Below are positions 8,965 through 16,198 of a DNA stretch of 42,431 nucleotides, piece by piece. The notes beneath the pieces were generated by a model. That model saw nothing but the letters and a program-made list of their open reading frames with translations. It was not told the origin of the DNA and made no database searches. The DNA is from a virus, in the IMG/VR virus record IMGVR_UViG_3300024260_000024, positions 1 through 42,431 of that record; one strand, given 5' to 3'. Each line of letters opens with the position of its first letter. Position 1 is the stretch's first letter. Made by a program: the position numbers and the translations under genes.

Positions 8965-9206
8965 CCTACCACCACCTTTGCTATTACACTAACCAGAGCT
9001 ATTAAAACAACTCCAATAGCTTTCCATATTAGGTTCACTTTATCACCTATGCCTTGTATAGACAATGACTGAGCCTCATCATTATTTAAATGCTGTGAAT
9101 GCATCTTCTCCATCTTTATTGGGATAGCATCTACTTTGTTCTCCACATTCTTAATCCTAAACTCTAAGAACTCTTTTAACTGTTCTATATTGATACTATC
9201 GTTCAT
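8961..9206 (-). CDS. Small membrane protein, XhlA/holin-accessory-like
   Basis: 81 aa from ATG at 9206. A longer reading from 9293 lies mostly inside the PAS gene and is less likely. The N-terminal 55 residues form an amphipathic helix or coiled coil (EQLKEFLEFRIKNVENKVDA) and the C-terminus is one membrane helix (LIWKAIGVVLIALVSVIAKV). This topology matches haemolysin XhlA-type proteins that assist holins, and other one-span lysis accessories. It overlaps the PAS gene by 11 bases and the endolysin gene by 4, so the three are probably translated together. Function inferred from topology and position. Confidence 0.55.
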   Translation of the reverse strand: MNDSINIEQLKEFLEFRIKNVENKVDAIPIKMEKMHSQHLNNDEAQSLSIQGIGDKVNLIWKAIGVVLIALVSVIAKVVVG

Positions 9207-9957
9207 GGTACCTATCCTTATGAGTGTTATAGAAGCTTTGAAGAGTAACACCTGACCCAGTGTTCTCATATAAATATAAGTCAAGAAATGCATCTAGTAA
9301 AGAGTTAGCTAAAACTTGAGAGTTTTTATCAGCTGGACTTTCAGAGTGGCATTCAACTAATGCTAACATTGTGAAAATCATGTGTGTAATATCTCTGCCT
9401 GAACCAACAGTACCTATAACTTCATCATTCTTATCTCTTACTACATTCTTAAATACTTCTAACACTAGAGGGATTCCACCACTAACTCCATATTCAATAA
9501 ATCTCTTTCTGTGTCCGTGTTCTATCGTAACAACATCGCTACCAGCACAATACCCTCCAAAGTCGTGATTGTCTACACCAAATATTTCTATGGCTCTAGC
9601 ACCTATTGTCATATCATCCTTACCTATTGGTGCATCATCAAATAGCAAACCATCTCTAAGGGCTTTATTAGCATAAGCATACTTACCATCAGTATACTTG
9701 AACCATAACATATCAGGTATTACATCACCTATATTGGTTAATGACATACAATAGAACTCAGCTTTCTTCTCAGCAGCCTTTAGCTTTGCTTCATACTCAG
9801 CCATTACTTGTTGCATTGGTTTAGCTAGTTCTTCTTTAAGTTCATCAAACCCTTCTCTAACTTCTGCAATTACTTGATACTTACTAGAGTTGAGTTGTTT
9901 ACCTAATGTCTTTATACCACTAGGGTCGTTCATAAAACTTATAATAGACTCAAGCAC
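9196..9957 (-). CDS. PAS-domain protein in the lysis block
   Basis: 253 aa, GTG start after AAAAGGATTATT. Residues 1-70 are helical, probably coiled coil (EVREGFDELKEELAKPMQQ). Residues about 75-192 form a PAS domain: IGDVIPDMLWFKYTDGKYAY, ANKAL, then IGKDD, the central helices, IPLVLEVFKNVVRDKNDEVI and the closing GTVGSGRDIT; the terminal D-I-T is the usual junction between PAS and an output domain. No kinase, GGDEF or HTH output follows, only 60 helical residues of unknown role. PAS domains sense small molecules, redox or light, or mediate dimerisation. It lies between the holin and the XhlA-like gene and has its own promoter at 9981-9989. Presence in a podophage lysis block is unusual. Ligand and role are unknown. 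Confidence 0.85.
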   Translation of the reverse strand: MLESIISFMNDPSGIKTLGKQLNSSKYQVIAEVREGFDELKEELAKPMQQVMAEYEAKLKAAEKKAEFYCMSLTNIGDVIPDMLWFKYTDGKYAYANKALRDGLLFDDAPIGKDDMTIGARAIEIFGVDNHDFGGYCAGSDVVTIEHGHRKRFIEYGVSGGIPLVLEVFKNVVRDKNDEVIGTVGSGRDITHMIFTMLALVECHSESPADKNSQVLANSLLDAFLDLYLYENTGSGVTLQSFYNTHKDRYHER

Positions 9958-9980
9958 AATAATCCTTTTATTTATTTGTT

Positions 9981-9989
9981 ATTATATCG
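9981..9989 (-). promoter_or_regulatory. Promoter of the PAS/XhlA-like/endolysin group
   Basis: Minus strand reads CGATATAAT: a perfect TATAAT -10 preceded by CGn, in the 35-base gap between the holin stop and the PAS start. Predicted transcription start near 9974 gives a leader of about 17 nt that includes AAAAGGATT. No clear -35. Similar in sequence and placement to the boxes at 7873, 20602 and 24403. Confidence 0.55.
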
Positions 9990-9992
9990 TAA

Positions 9993-10370
9993 CTATTTAG
10001 TTCTTGCTTTCTTAAATGACTCTATGAATCCACCAGAGTAATAGAAACTGAATATAGCCATTGCTATCCAGCCTAAGTTAAAGACTGCTACAAGCTCCAT
10101 ATACCCATCTAGTTTTGGTTCATTGAAGAAGTATATAAGTACACCTACCCAGAATGCAGCAAAGAAGTTTACAGCAAACAATACAGCTAAGTATCTCTGA
10201 GCAAGTTGAAAGTTACCATTCTTGGTTAGTGTTTCAAACTTGAACTCTATAGCTTTCTTATTTAGCTCTTTCTTCTCTTCTTCCGTAAACACCAAAGCAT
10301 CACCAGTAGATACTATTGCATTAACCGCAGTGTCTATAGAGCTGGTTGAAAATATATCCATGAAGCCCAT
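9993..10370 (-). CDS. Holin-like membrane protein
   Basis: 125 aa. A soluble, charged N-terminal part (VFTEEEKKELNKKAIEFKFE) precedes two membrane helices (YLAVLFAVNFFAAFWVGVLI and LVAVFNLGWIAMAIFSFYYS) and a basic tail (FKKARTK). This order (helical linker, QRYLAVLF-type first span, short loop, second span) resembles the multi-span holins found in phages and gene-transfer agents. A holin would let the M15 endolysin cross the inner membrane. It overlaps the upstream YfiM-like gene in a TAATG junction and is followed by the PAS promoter. Holin identity is inferred from topology and neighbourhood. Confidence 0.6.
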   Translation of the reverse strand: MGFMDIFSTSSIDTAVNAIVSTGDALVFTEEEKKELNKKAIEFKFETLTKNGNFQLAQRYLAVLFAVNFFAAFWVGVLIYFFNEPKLDGYMELVAVFNLGWIAMAIFSFYYSGGFIESFKKARTK

Positions 10371-10615
10371 TATCTTATACCTATAGTTATAAATATAAAT
10401 GCAACAGCAAACAAAACACCTGAGAGATTAGCAACCATATCATATATATCAGGTGTACCTTTCTTCATCCATAAGTCCCATCCAAGCTCTTTAGATATAC
10501 CTATAGATAATGCAACCATAATTGCAAGTGAGATATTATATAGTAATAGATAGGCTGCAAACATTAGTGCCATACTTCCTAAGAAGTGTAACTGTTTATC
10601 TGATTGTATTTTCAT
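10370..10615 (-). CDS. Small membrane protein with YfiM/DUF2279-like motifs
   Basis: 81 aa, two or three membrane segments. It has the pattern of this family: DKQLHFLGS at the start, a glycine-containing span (IMVALSIGISKELGWDLW), then a polar motif D-I-Y-D-M-V-A-N and a final hydrophobic helix (GVLFAVAFIFITIG). Such proteins are common near phage lysis genes, but no biochemical role is established. Its start overlaps the HExxH gene in an ATGA junction and its stop overlaps the holin start. A contribution to lysis is an inference from position. Confidence 0.55.
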   Translation of the reverse strand: MKIQSDKQLHFLGSMALMFAAYLLLYNISLAIMVALSIGISKELGWDLWMKKGTPDIYDMVANLSGVLFAVAFIFITIGIR

Positions 10616-10887
10616 TTGTAATCCTTGTATTCATGTTTATATTCTTTACCATAAGCCCTAGCTTCTACTTCAAACCTATTATCTTTATATCCTACATAAT
10701 ATAGCTCTTTAAAGTATCTATATAGCCATTTAAAGAAACCTAACTCTTCTATCTGCTTAACATGATATACCTCATGTGCAATTACATAAGGTAAATCTTC
10801 TGAATCTTCTCTAGCTATAGCCCACTTATTGATAGTGATACCATAGCCAAAAGGCAAGATGTATTTAGGGACTATAAATATTTTCAT
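10612..10887 (-). CDS. Mini zinc-metallopeptidase-like protein (HExxH)
   Basis: 91 aa. The metallopeptidase signature HEVYH lies in the segment PYVIAHEVYHVKQ, followed about 30 residues later by FEVEARAYG, where the downstream Glu could be the third zinc ligand (gluzincin-like arrangement). The protein is very small, lysine- and tyrosine-rich at the C-terminus, and has no signal peptide. Small HExxH proteins of this type occur in many phage genomes without known substrate. It begins inside the stop of a 22-aa ORF (ATGA overlap) and ends in Lys-Asp-Tyr-Lys, which encodes AAGGATTAC, the ribosome-binding site for the next gene. Zinc binding is a strong prediction; proteolysis is not shown. Confidence 0.65.
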   Translation of the reverse strand: MKIFIVPKYILPFGYGITINKWAIAREDSEDLPYVIAHEVYHVKQIEELGFFKWLYRYFKELYYVGYKDNRFEVEARAYGKEYKHEYKDYK

Positions 10888-10952
10888 ACTATACTTTTGG
10901 ATAAGTCATCCAACCTCATAGTAGGAAACAAAACATCATATTCATCTTGCAT
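10884..10952 (-). CDS. Tiny 22-residue ORF upstream of the HExxH gene
   Basis: ATG at 10952-10950 is preceded by AAAGGATAAGATA, with the AAAGGATAA overlapping the stop of the large fibre gene. It encodes MQDEYDVLFPTMRLDDLSKS plus Ile-Val, and its TGA overlaps the start of the HExxH gene as GTATGA. The good ribosome-binding site, the exact coupling at both ends and the absence of any other purpose for the gap support translation. It may be a short functional peptide or only a translational relay. No family recognised. Confidence 0.5.
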   Translation of the reverse strand: MQDEYDVLFPTMRLDDLSKSIV

Positions 10953-10956
10953 TATC

Positions 10957-13900
10957 TTATCCTTTAATCTTATAGTTAAGACATTTACCGAACACACCAG
11001 TTTTTACACTGTTTCCATTCAGGTCTGTAAGTGTCCCATTTGTGAGTTGAGAGAAAGTACCATCTTCTCCAAATGTAACATCATAGTTCAACTCTTCCAT
11101 ATTCCATACAGCCCATGCAGTACCATCACTATCTTTGCATATAGTTTCAAACCACTTAGCACCATTGTCTGCATCTAGTATTATTGGGCTATGCTTAGGA
11201 GTAGTTGATAGGTAGTTATGCGATAGTCTAGTAAACCTCCCATACGAATCAATATCTGCATCATCGGTTGGTGTATAGTTATCTACTGGTGTCCCATAAG
11301 TATATTCAAATACACCATCACTAGATTGGTATCCTTTCATATATAGTAGCATCCCATCTGATAGGTCAAAAGGCTCGGCATTGTTATTAATATAGGTATG
11401 TATGATTTTACCTGTCTCAGTATTCTCCAACACCTTACTCTCATACTCACTTCCTACAGCTATCTTACCTAGCATATTACCAACATTAGCACCTTTGTAG
11501 ATACTATGGCTATTAGAAGCAAACACTTTATCAGTAACACTTACTACTGGTAGAGGGTCTATTTGTTGAGCTGGGTTGTTGTTTGATGTGTAAGAAGCTA
11601 TACCAATATATTCATTACTAATTATTCCTGTCATCTCATTACTCATATAATCTATAACCATACCCCAAACATTTAAATAAGCTGAATCAGATATCCTATA
11701 TAATACATTAAAATCAACTTTTATACTCTTTTCTTTAGCTATTGGATAAATTACACCACTTGTGTAATCAGTTCCATCTTGTCCGACCAATAATGGATTA
11801 AAGTGACAACTAACACCACTAGCTAATCTATCTAGTACATTCTGAGGATAGTTAGTAGGATTTCCTATCCAATCATTTGATAGTTTGGAACCTTGTGAGT
11901 TTATAGGTAGAGTAAGTGTTGATACATTTAATAGTCCTTGTGTTCTTGTCCAAGTTCCATCAGGGTTATCATAAGGTACACAAGCAACTGTACTTTGAGT
12001 AGGCTCATAAGTTGAAACTTGAAGCTTAACAAAAGAGCCATCAGTCTGCTCATGATACATAATGTCACCTATCTCAATGCCAGTCGTTACACCAAGTGTT
12101 AAAGTCATTAAATTAGTAGTATGTGTGACTAATGTTTCATAGTGAATAGTCCCTATTACCACCCTATCCTCAACACCATTAACATCTCCATCTTTCTTAA
12201 CCAACATCTGCTCACTAGCTGTTAAGTCTTTAGCATATTCTCTCATGTCTATGAATTGGTCTTGGTATACTATGTCGTAGAATTTAGAGTCTGGTCTAAT
12301 TCCAGCAGATACTTTAGTTGTAGCTATTCCAGTAAAGTCGTAAGATGTTGTTGAATATAGTGTTTTGTTTAAGAATGTATCAGCTACAGAATATGTAGGC
12401 ATCACAGTTGCACTATACCAATCTGTATGGCTACCACCACTACTAATCTGTAGTTTACCTACACCATCAGGATTCAACCAAGGATGGTATGCTCCCTTAT
12501 TAAGAGTTTGCCATCTACCAACTGGTAAATATAACTTAGTACCTTTAATATACAAGAAGTCACTTACTTGAGAGAATCCATTCTTTAACATACTAGTCTT
12601 AGTAGACTCTACAGCATAACAATCTTCAAATAATACTTCTGTAGTAATACCTTCATAAGCATTAGTAAGTGTATTGTATGTATGTGATGAAAGAACTTGA
12701 TTGGTTACTCCTATGTCTGTTCTATCTTGGAAGTATGGATTGTCTAGGCTCATTGCTGAGGCTGTGCCGAGGTCTTTAAAAGATGCCCCAAAATTCACTG
12801 TGCTCGGAGGTGTGCCAGTAGAGGTTGTACATAGGTAGTAATGGTATTGTATACCGGTATCTGTTCTTAGATTATAGATAACTTCGCCATTCGTACAGTT
12901 AGGGCTTGTACTTGTAGTATCTCTATCATACATATCAGCAGTATCTCTAGTAGCTCTGTATGTGTCTGATACTTGTTGTACTGAGATGTTGTCTATTGAA
13001 CCTATAAAATCAGCACTTGCTTCAACACCAAAAGGATTAGATGTGCCATCACCAGTAAATTTAAGAGTAGACCTACCAGTACTCGATAATACTTTTCCTC
13101 TTTGTGTTACACCATCATGGTAGTACACTGATACACTACCAGCAGTATAAGCTGTTACATCACATGATATATGGTAGTCTTTTCCATCTTCAAAAGTGTA
13201 TGCATTATGTATATAACTAAGAGTTGTTTGTGTACCATCACAACTTGCTACACCACTTCCAATAGTCCATCCAGTTTGTCTTGTCCAATCACTATCATTA
13301 TCAAATGTACCATTAGTAACCAACTCTTCCTTATCCAATACAACATAATCACCTTTAGAGATAGCCGCTGTTGTTACTGCTGCTGGTAGGACTTCTTTTA
13401 CTGAGATGTTGTCAAGAGAAATAGTACCTGTCGTAGAGCCATTGTAGAGCCTAACAATCATTGAACTACCAGTAGCCGTAAATGTACCGCTGAAAGAGCC
13501 TGTTTCATTACTATGTCTAAAATCTACATAAGAAGACCCATCTGAATTTCTTATGTAAACACCGTTTTGTCCATCAGTATGGTTTGCTGTAATGTCAAAA
13601 CTTATAGTATAGGTTTTACCGCTTACAGTCGTAATCGTTTGGTCTGCTTGAGAACCTGCTGTTGCGCTTGTTATAACACCACTGCTTTGAGTAAAGTTAG
13701 TAGCAGTCCACCCAGTAGTATCAGTATCAAAATTACCATTAGTTACCAACTCAGTACTCTGTGCTGTATTACCTTCTACTCTAACATCAGGTACATCATT
13801 TTCAAAGTTGGCTGTTTGATGAGTTTCTTTTACTGAGATGTTTGAGACTTTAAACTCTCCTGAGTACTCTGTTCTAATCCAAATGTTATCAGATATCGTT

Positions 13901-14397
13901 CTTAAAGCAGTAAAGACTGCTGTGTACCTACCTGTTTCTGATTCTCGTATGAAGTCGTTAAAGGCAGCACTTCCTGTAGCAGTCAAATCGGATGTGTCTA
14001 TTCTTAGATATGTTGAACTTAGATTTTCGATACTGATTGAAACTGAGTATGTTCGTCCTTCTGTAAAGTTCATGGGTAAGTATATTCTACCATCTCCTGA
14101 TGTAGAAAAATGGATTAAGTTATCAGTGTTCTCAATAACAGTTACACTCCCATTGTCTGTATTATGAAGCAATGAAGCTATTAACTCTTCACCATAAGTA
14201 TCAACAACAGTATCACCAAACTTAACAAATCTATTCTTATCAGCTACACTATAAGTAAAGTCAGCATCTTCTTTAAATATAAAGTTATCTAGCTTCTTGC
14301 TTACTGCTGTGTATCCTGAGTAAGGTAAACTGCTATTAAGTAAGTTACTGTCTATTACATCTTGTGTCTCTATTGGTCTAAAATTAAATGTTTCCAT
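10957..14397 (-). CDS. Large tail fibre/spike protein with three beta-sandwich modules
   Basis: 1146 aa. After about 65 N-terminal residues come three related carbohydrate-binding-like modules (about 70-192, 215-336, 357-477). The second and third open with ELVTNGNFD or ELVTNGTFD, and all close with a hydrophobic strand NISVKE, NISVKEV or NISVQQV, the pattern of CBM4/9-type beta sandwiches. The remaining 670 residues are beta-rich with no recognisable enzyme motif. It follows the shorter fibre gene by 9 bases, and AAGGATAATAG serves as its ribosome-binding site. Its likely role is host-surface recognition, attached to the virion through or beside the shorter fibre. A depolymerase activity is possible but no catalytic residues can be pointed to. 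Confidence 0.7.
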   Translation of the reverse strand: METFNFRPIETQDVIDSNLLNSSLPYSGYTAVSKKLDNFIFKEDADFTYSVADKNRFVKFGDTVVDTYGEELIASLLHNTDNGSVTVIENTDNLIHFSTSGDGRIYLPMNFTEGRTYSVSISIENLSSTYLRIDTSDLTATGSAAFNDFIRESETGRYTAVFTALRTISDNIWIRTEYSGEFKVSNISVKETHQTANFENDVPDVRVEGNTAQSTELVTNGNFDTDTTGWTATNFTQSSGVITSATAGSQADQTITTVSGKTYTISFDITANHTDGQNGVYIRNSDGSSYVDFRHSNETGSFSGTFTATGSSMIVRLYNGSTTGTISLDNISVKEVLPAAVTTAAISKGDYVVLDKEELVTNGTFDNDSDWTRQTGWTIGSGVASCDGTQTTLSYIHNAYTFEDGKDYHISCDVTAYTAGSVSVYYHDGVTQRGKVLSSTGRSTLKFTGDGTSNPFGVEASADFIGSIDNISVQQVSDTYRATRDTADMYDRDTTSTSPNCTNGEVIYNLRTDTGIQYHYYLCTTSTGTPPSTVNFGASFKDLGTASAMSLDNPYFQDRTDIGVTNQVLSSHTYNTLTNAYEGITTEVLFEDCYAVESTKTSMLKNGFSQVSDFLYIKGTKLYLPVGRWQTLNKGAYHPWLNPDGVGKLQISSGGSHTDWYSATVMPTYSVADTFLNKTLYSTTSYDFTGIATTKVSAGIRPDSKFYDIVYQDQFIDMREYAKDLTASEQMLVKKDGDVNGVEDRVVIGTIHYETLVTHTTNLMTLTLGVTTGIEIGDIMYHEQTDGSFVKLQVSTYEPTQSTVACVPYDNPDGTWTRTQGLLNVSTLTLPINSQGSKLSNDWIGNPTNYPQNVLDRLASGVSCHFNPLLVGQDGTDYTSGVIYPIAKEKSIKVDFNVLYRISDSAYLNVWGMVIDYMSNEMTGIISNEYIGIASYTSNNNPAQQIDPLPVVSVTDKVFASNSHSIYKGANVGNMLGKIAVGSEYESKVLENTETGKIIHTYINNNAEPFDLSDGMLLYMKGYQSSDGVFEYTYGTPVDNYTPTDDADIDSYGRFTRLSHNYLSTTPKHSPIILDADNGAKWFETICKDSDGTAWAVWNMEELNYDVTFGEDGTFSQLTNGTLTDLNGNSVKTGVFGKCLNYKIKG
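12967..14190 (-). repeat. Three related module-coding repeats in the large fibre gene
   Basis: Codes for residues 70-477 of the fibre. The repeat ends are similar even as DNA: on the plus strand TACTGAGATGTT recurs near 12980, 13400 and 13832, coding for the shared NISV segment. Diverged tandem duplication of one domain is the simplest reading. Confidence 0.6.
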
Positions 14398-14406
14398 CTA
14401 TTATCC

Positions 14407-16197
14407 TTATGGTATTACTACGGTCATTGTACCGTCAGCATTAAATGTTATTGAAGTTACAGCAGTATTATTCACCTTACTAACCGTCGCAGAATTTACA
14501 TCAGTATACTTGTTTGTATCTGCTATACCTTCATATAGGGTCTCTATCTCGCTAGCAGTTTGGTCAGCAGTCGCACTATCTTCTATAGCTAATAGTCTAG
14601 CTCTTTCAGCTAATGTATATACACCATTAGTCGTGCCATCTGTATGATTGTCAGTGCTTCTGCTAGCAGTATCTCTATTATCCAATTGTGTACTAGTTTC
14701 AGTAACAGCTACCTGAGCTTTCTCAGCATCTGTATACACATTAGTGTCAGTATTACCTTCGTATAAGTTCTTAACGTCTAGTGACGTTAATGTATTACTC
14801 ACCAGTGCATATACACTTCCAGTCCATCTATAAGTAGAAGTATCTCCACCTTTAGTCTCATCAGCTACGACTATATAAATAAACCCTATAGTACCTAACG
14901 GTAAATCAGCATATGTTGCTACTTCGATTACATCATCCACATAACTAGGTAGTTGGCTAGCTGGTACCAAACCTGTATTATCAAGAGAAGCGTAACCATT
15001 AGCTACACCCTCCTCATTTCTAGTTTGATAGAGAGCGGGGTCAAATACTGTAGCTTTAGATTCATAATGTAATGAACTATACACACCTGTTTGTGGTGTA
15101 TACGTGTAGGTACCATCACCATTGGAAGTGACCAGATTTACTAGGACGTTTTCTGCTTCTACCGCATAGCTAGTAGCAGTTAACCTAGATGCTTCTGCCT
15201 CCCATTCGGAAAGTTGAGCGTTTGTAGCGGAGTTTGCTGAGTTTGTAGCGTTCGTCAATGCATTTAGAATAGCACTGTCAGTGGGTTGATTAGTACCAAT
15301 TAGTTTATCTAGGTCTGTAGCTACTGTGTTAGCACTTGCTATGTTAGTTGAGACAGTATCTACACTTGCTATATTAGTACCAACTGTATCCATATTAGAT
15401 ATACTTGTATATAGTCTATCAAGAGTAACCTTGTCTGCGAATAGTGAATCAAGTGTAGCCTTGTCAACATACAAGCTATCCATTGCTGTTTTAGAAGCAT
15501 ATAGTCCATCTAGTTTAAGCTTATCTGCGAATAGACTATCTAGTGTTGCCTTATCATCATAGATAGAGTCTAATGTTATCTTATCTGCATACAAGCTATC
15601 TAACTTATCCCTGTCTGCATATAGACTATCCCCAGCTGGTAGACCTTCGTATAGAGCATCTAGCTTAACCTTATCTGCGAACAAACTGTCTAAGGTAGCC
15701 TTATCTGCATATAGTGAATCAAGTTTAGCTTTATCTGTATATAGACTATCTAATGTAGACTTATCTGAGTTAATAGAATCAAGAGTTTCTTTATCATCAT
15801 ATAATGAATCAAGTGTTGCCTTGTCCATATACAAGCTTGTTATAGCTGTGCCTACACCAGCAAGTGTCACTACCTCTGTGCTTATATCAGCTACAATAAC
15901 TATCTCTGGTGATACTCCAGCAACCACAGCAATATCTGTTGGGCTGTTAGTTAGCTCGTTTGGCTCATCTGCAACACGAACCTCTATCTGTTTGTATATA
16001 GATTGGTTTAATAATCCATTTAAAGCACAAGCATTATTGATTAACTGGTACTCTGTAATACTTACTTGAACCCAAGTGCTATCAGAAACTAATTGTCTCC
16101 ATACCGCTAAATGTTGCTTAGTAGCTATATGCTTAGTTGAAGGGAAAGTTCTGCTTTCTAAAGCAGTCCCACTATAAAAACTTGATTGTATTGCCAT
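14407..16197 (-). CDS. Tail fibre protein with 15 tandem decapeptide repeats
   Basis: 596 aa. Residues 1-95 look like a virion-attachment domain of podophage fibres (RTFPSTKHIATKQHLAVW, then QIEVRVADEPNELTNSPTDI). Residues 121-270 are 15 perfect-register repeats of 10 residues, consensus S-L-Y-A-D-K-A-T-L-D, flanked on both sides by weaker ten-residue periods (VVTLAGVGTA before, DTVSTNIASA after). An Ala/Asn/Ser helical linker to about 340 follows, then phage-fibre-type modules (YADLPLGTIGFIYIVVADET; TADQTASEIETLYEGIADTN). The repeats probably form a long trimeric shaft. Placed directly after tail tubular protein B, like T7 gene 17 relative to the tail genes in many podophages. The start follows AAGGAGATAAC in the gp12-like gene's last codons. 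Confidence 0.8.
   Translation of the reverse strand: MAIQSSFYSGTALESRTFPSTKHIATKQHLAVWRQLVSDSTWVQVSITEYQLINNACALNGLLNQSIYKQIEVRVADEPNELTNSPTDIAVVAGVSPEIVIVADISTEVVTLAGVGTAITSLYMDKATLDSLYDDKETLDSINSDKSTLDSLYTDKAKLDSLYADKATLDSLFADKVKLDALYEGLPAGDSLYADRDKLDSLYADKITLDSIYDDKATLDSLFADKLKLDGLYASKTAMDSLYVDKATLDSLFADKVTLDRLYTSISNMDTVGTNIASVDTVSTNIASANTVATDLDKLIGTNQPTDSAILNALTNATNSANSATNAQLSEWEAEASRLTATSYAVEAENVLVNLVTSNGDGTYTYTPQTGVYSSLHYESKATVFDPALYQTRNEEGVANGYASLDNTGLVPASQLPSYVDDVIEVATYADLPLGTIGFIYIVVADETKGGDTSTYRWTGSVYALVSNTLTSLDVKNLYEGNTDTNVYTDAEKAQVAVTETSTQLDNRDTASRSTDNHTDGTTNGVYTLAERARLLAIEDSATADQTASEIETLYEGIADTNKYTDVNSATVSKVNNTAVTSITFNADGTMTVVIP
15388..15837 (-). repeat. 15 x 30-bp tandem repeat coding for decapeptides
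   Basis: Fifteen consecutive 30-bp units code for residues 121-270 of the fibre with no register slip. Leu at position 2 and Asp at 10 are nearly invariant; positions 3 (Tyr or Phe), 5 (Asp) and 6 (Lys) are strongly conserved. Unit 7 (ALYEGLPAGD) and the last unit are the most divergent. DNA units differ mostly at third positions, so the array is old or under selection for protein sequence. Confidence 0.9.
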
Positions 16198-16198
16198 G

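Noticed and set aside
9207-9293. Longer form of the XhlA-like protein starting at 9293
   Set aside because: The extra 29 residues lie entirely within the PAS gene, and the internal ATG at 9206 gives the usual short overlap seen throughout this arm.
15388-15837. CRISPR-like array
   Set aside because: The 30-bp units are contiguous, in frame and diverge mostly at third codon positions; there are no spacers. They code for fibre repeats.
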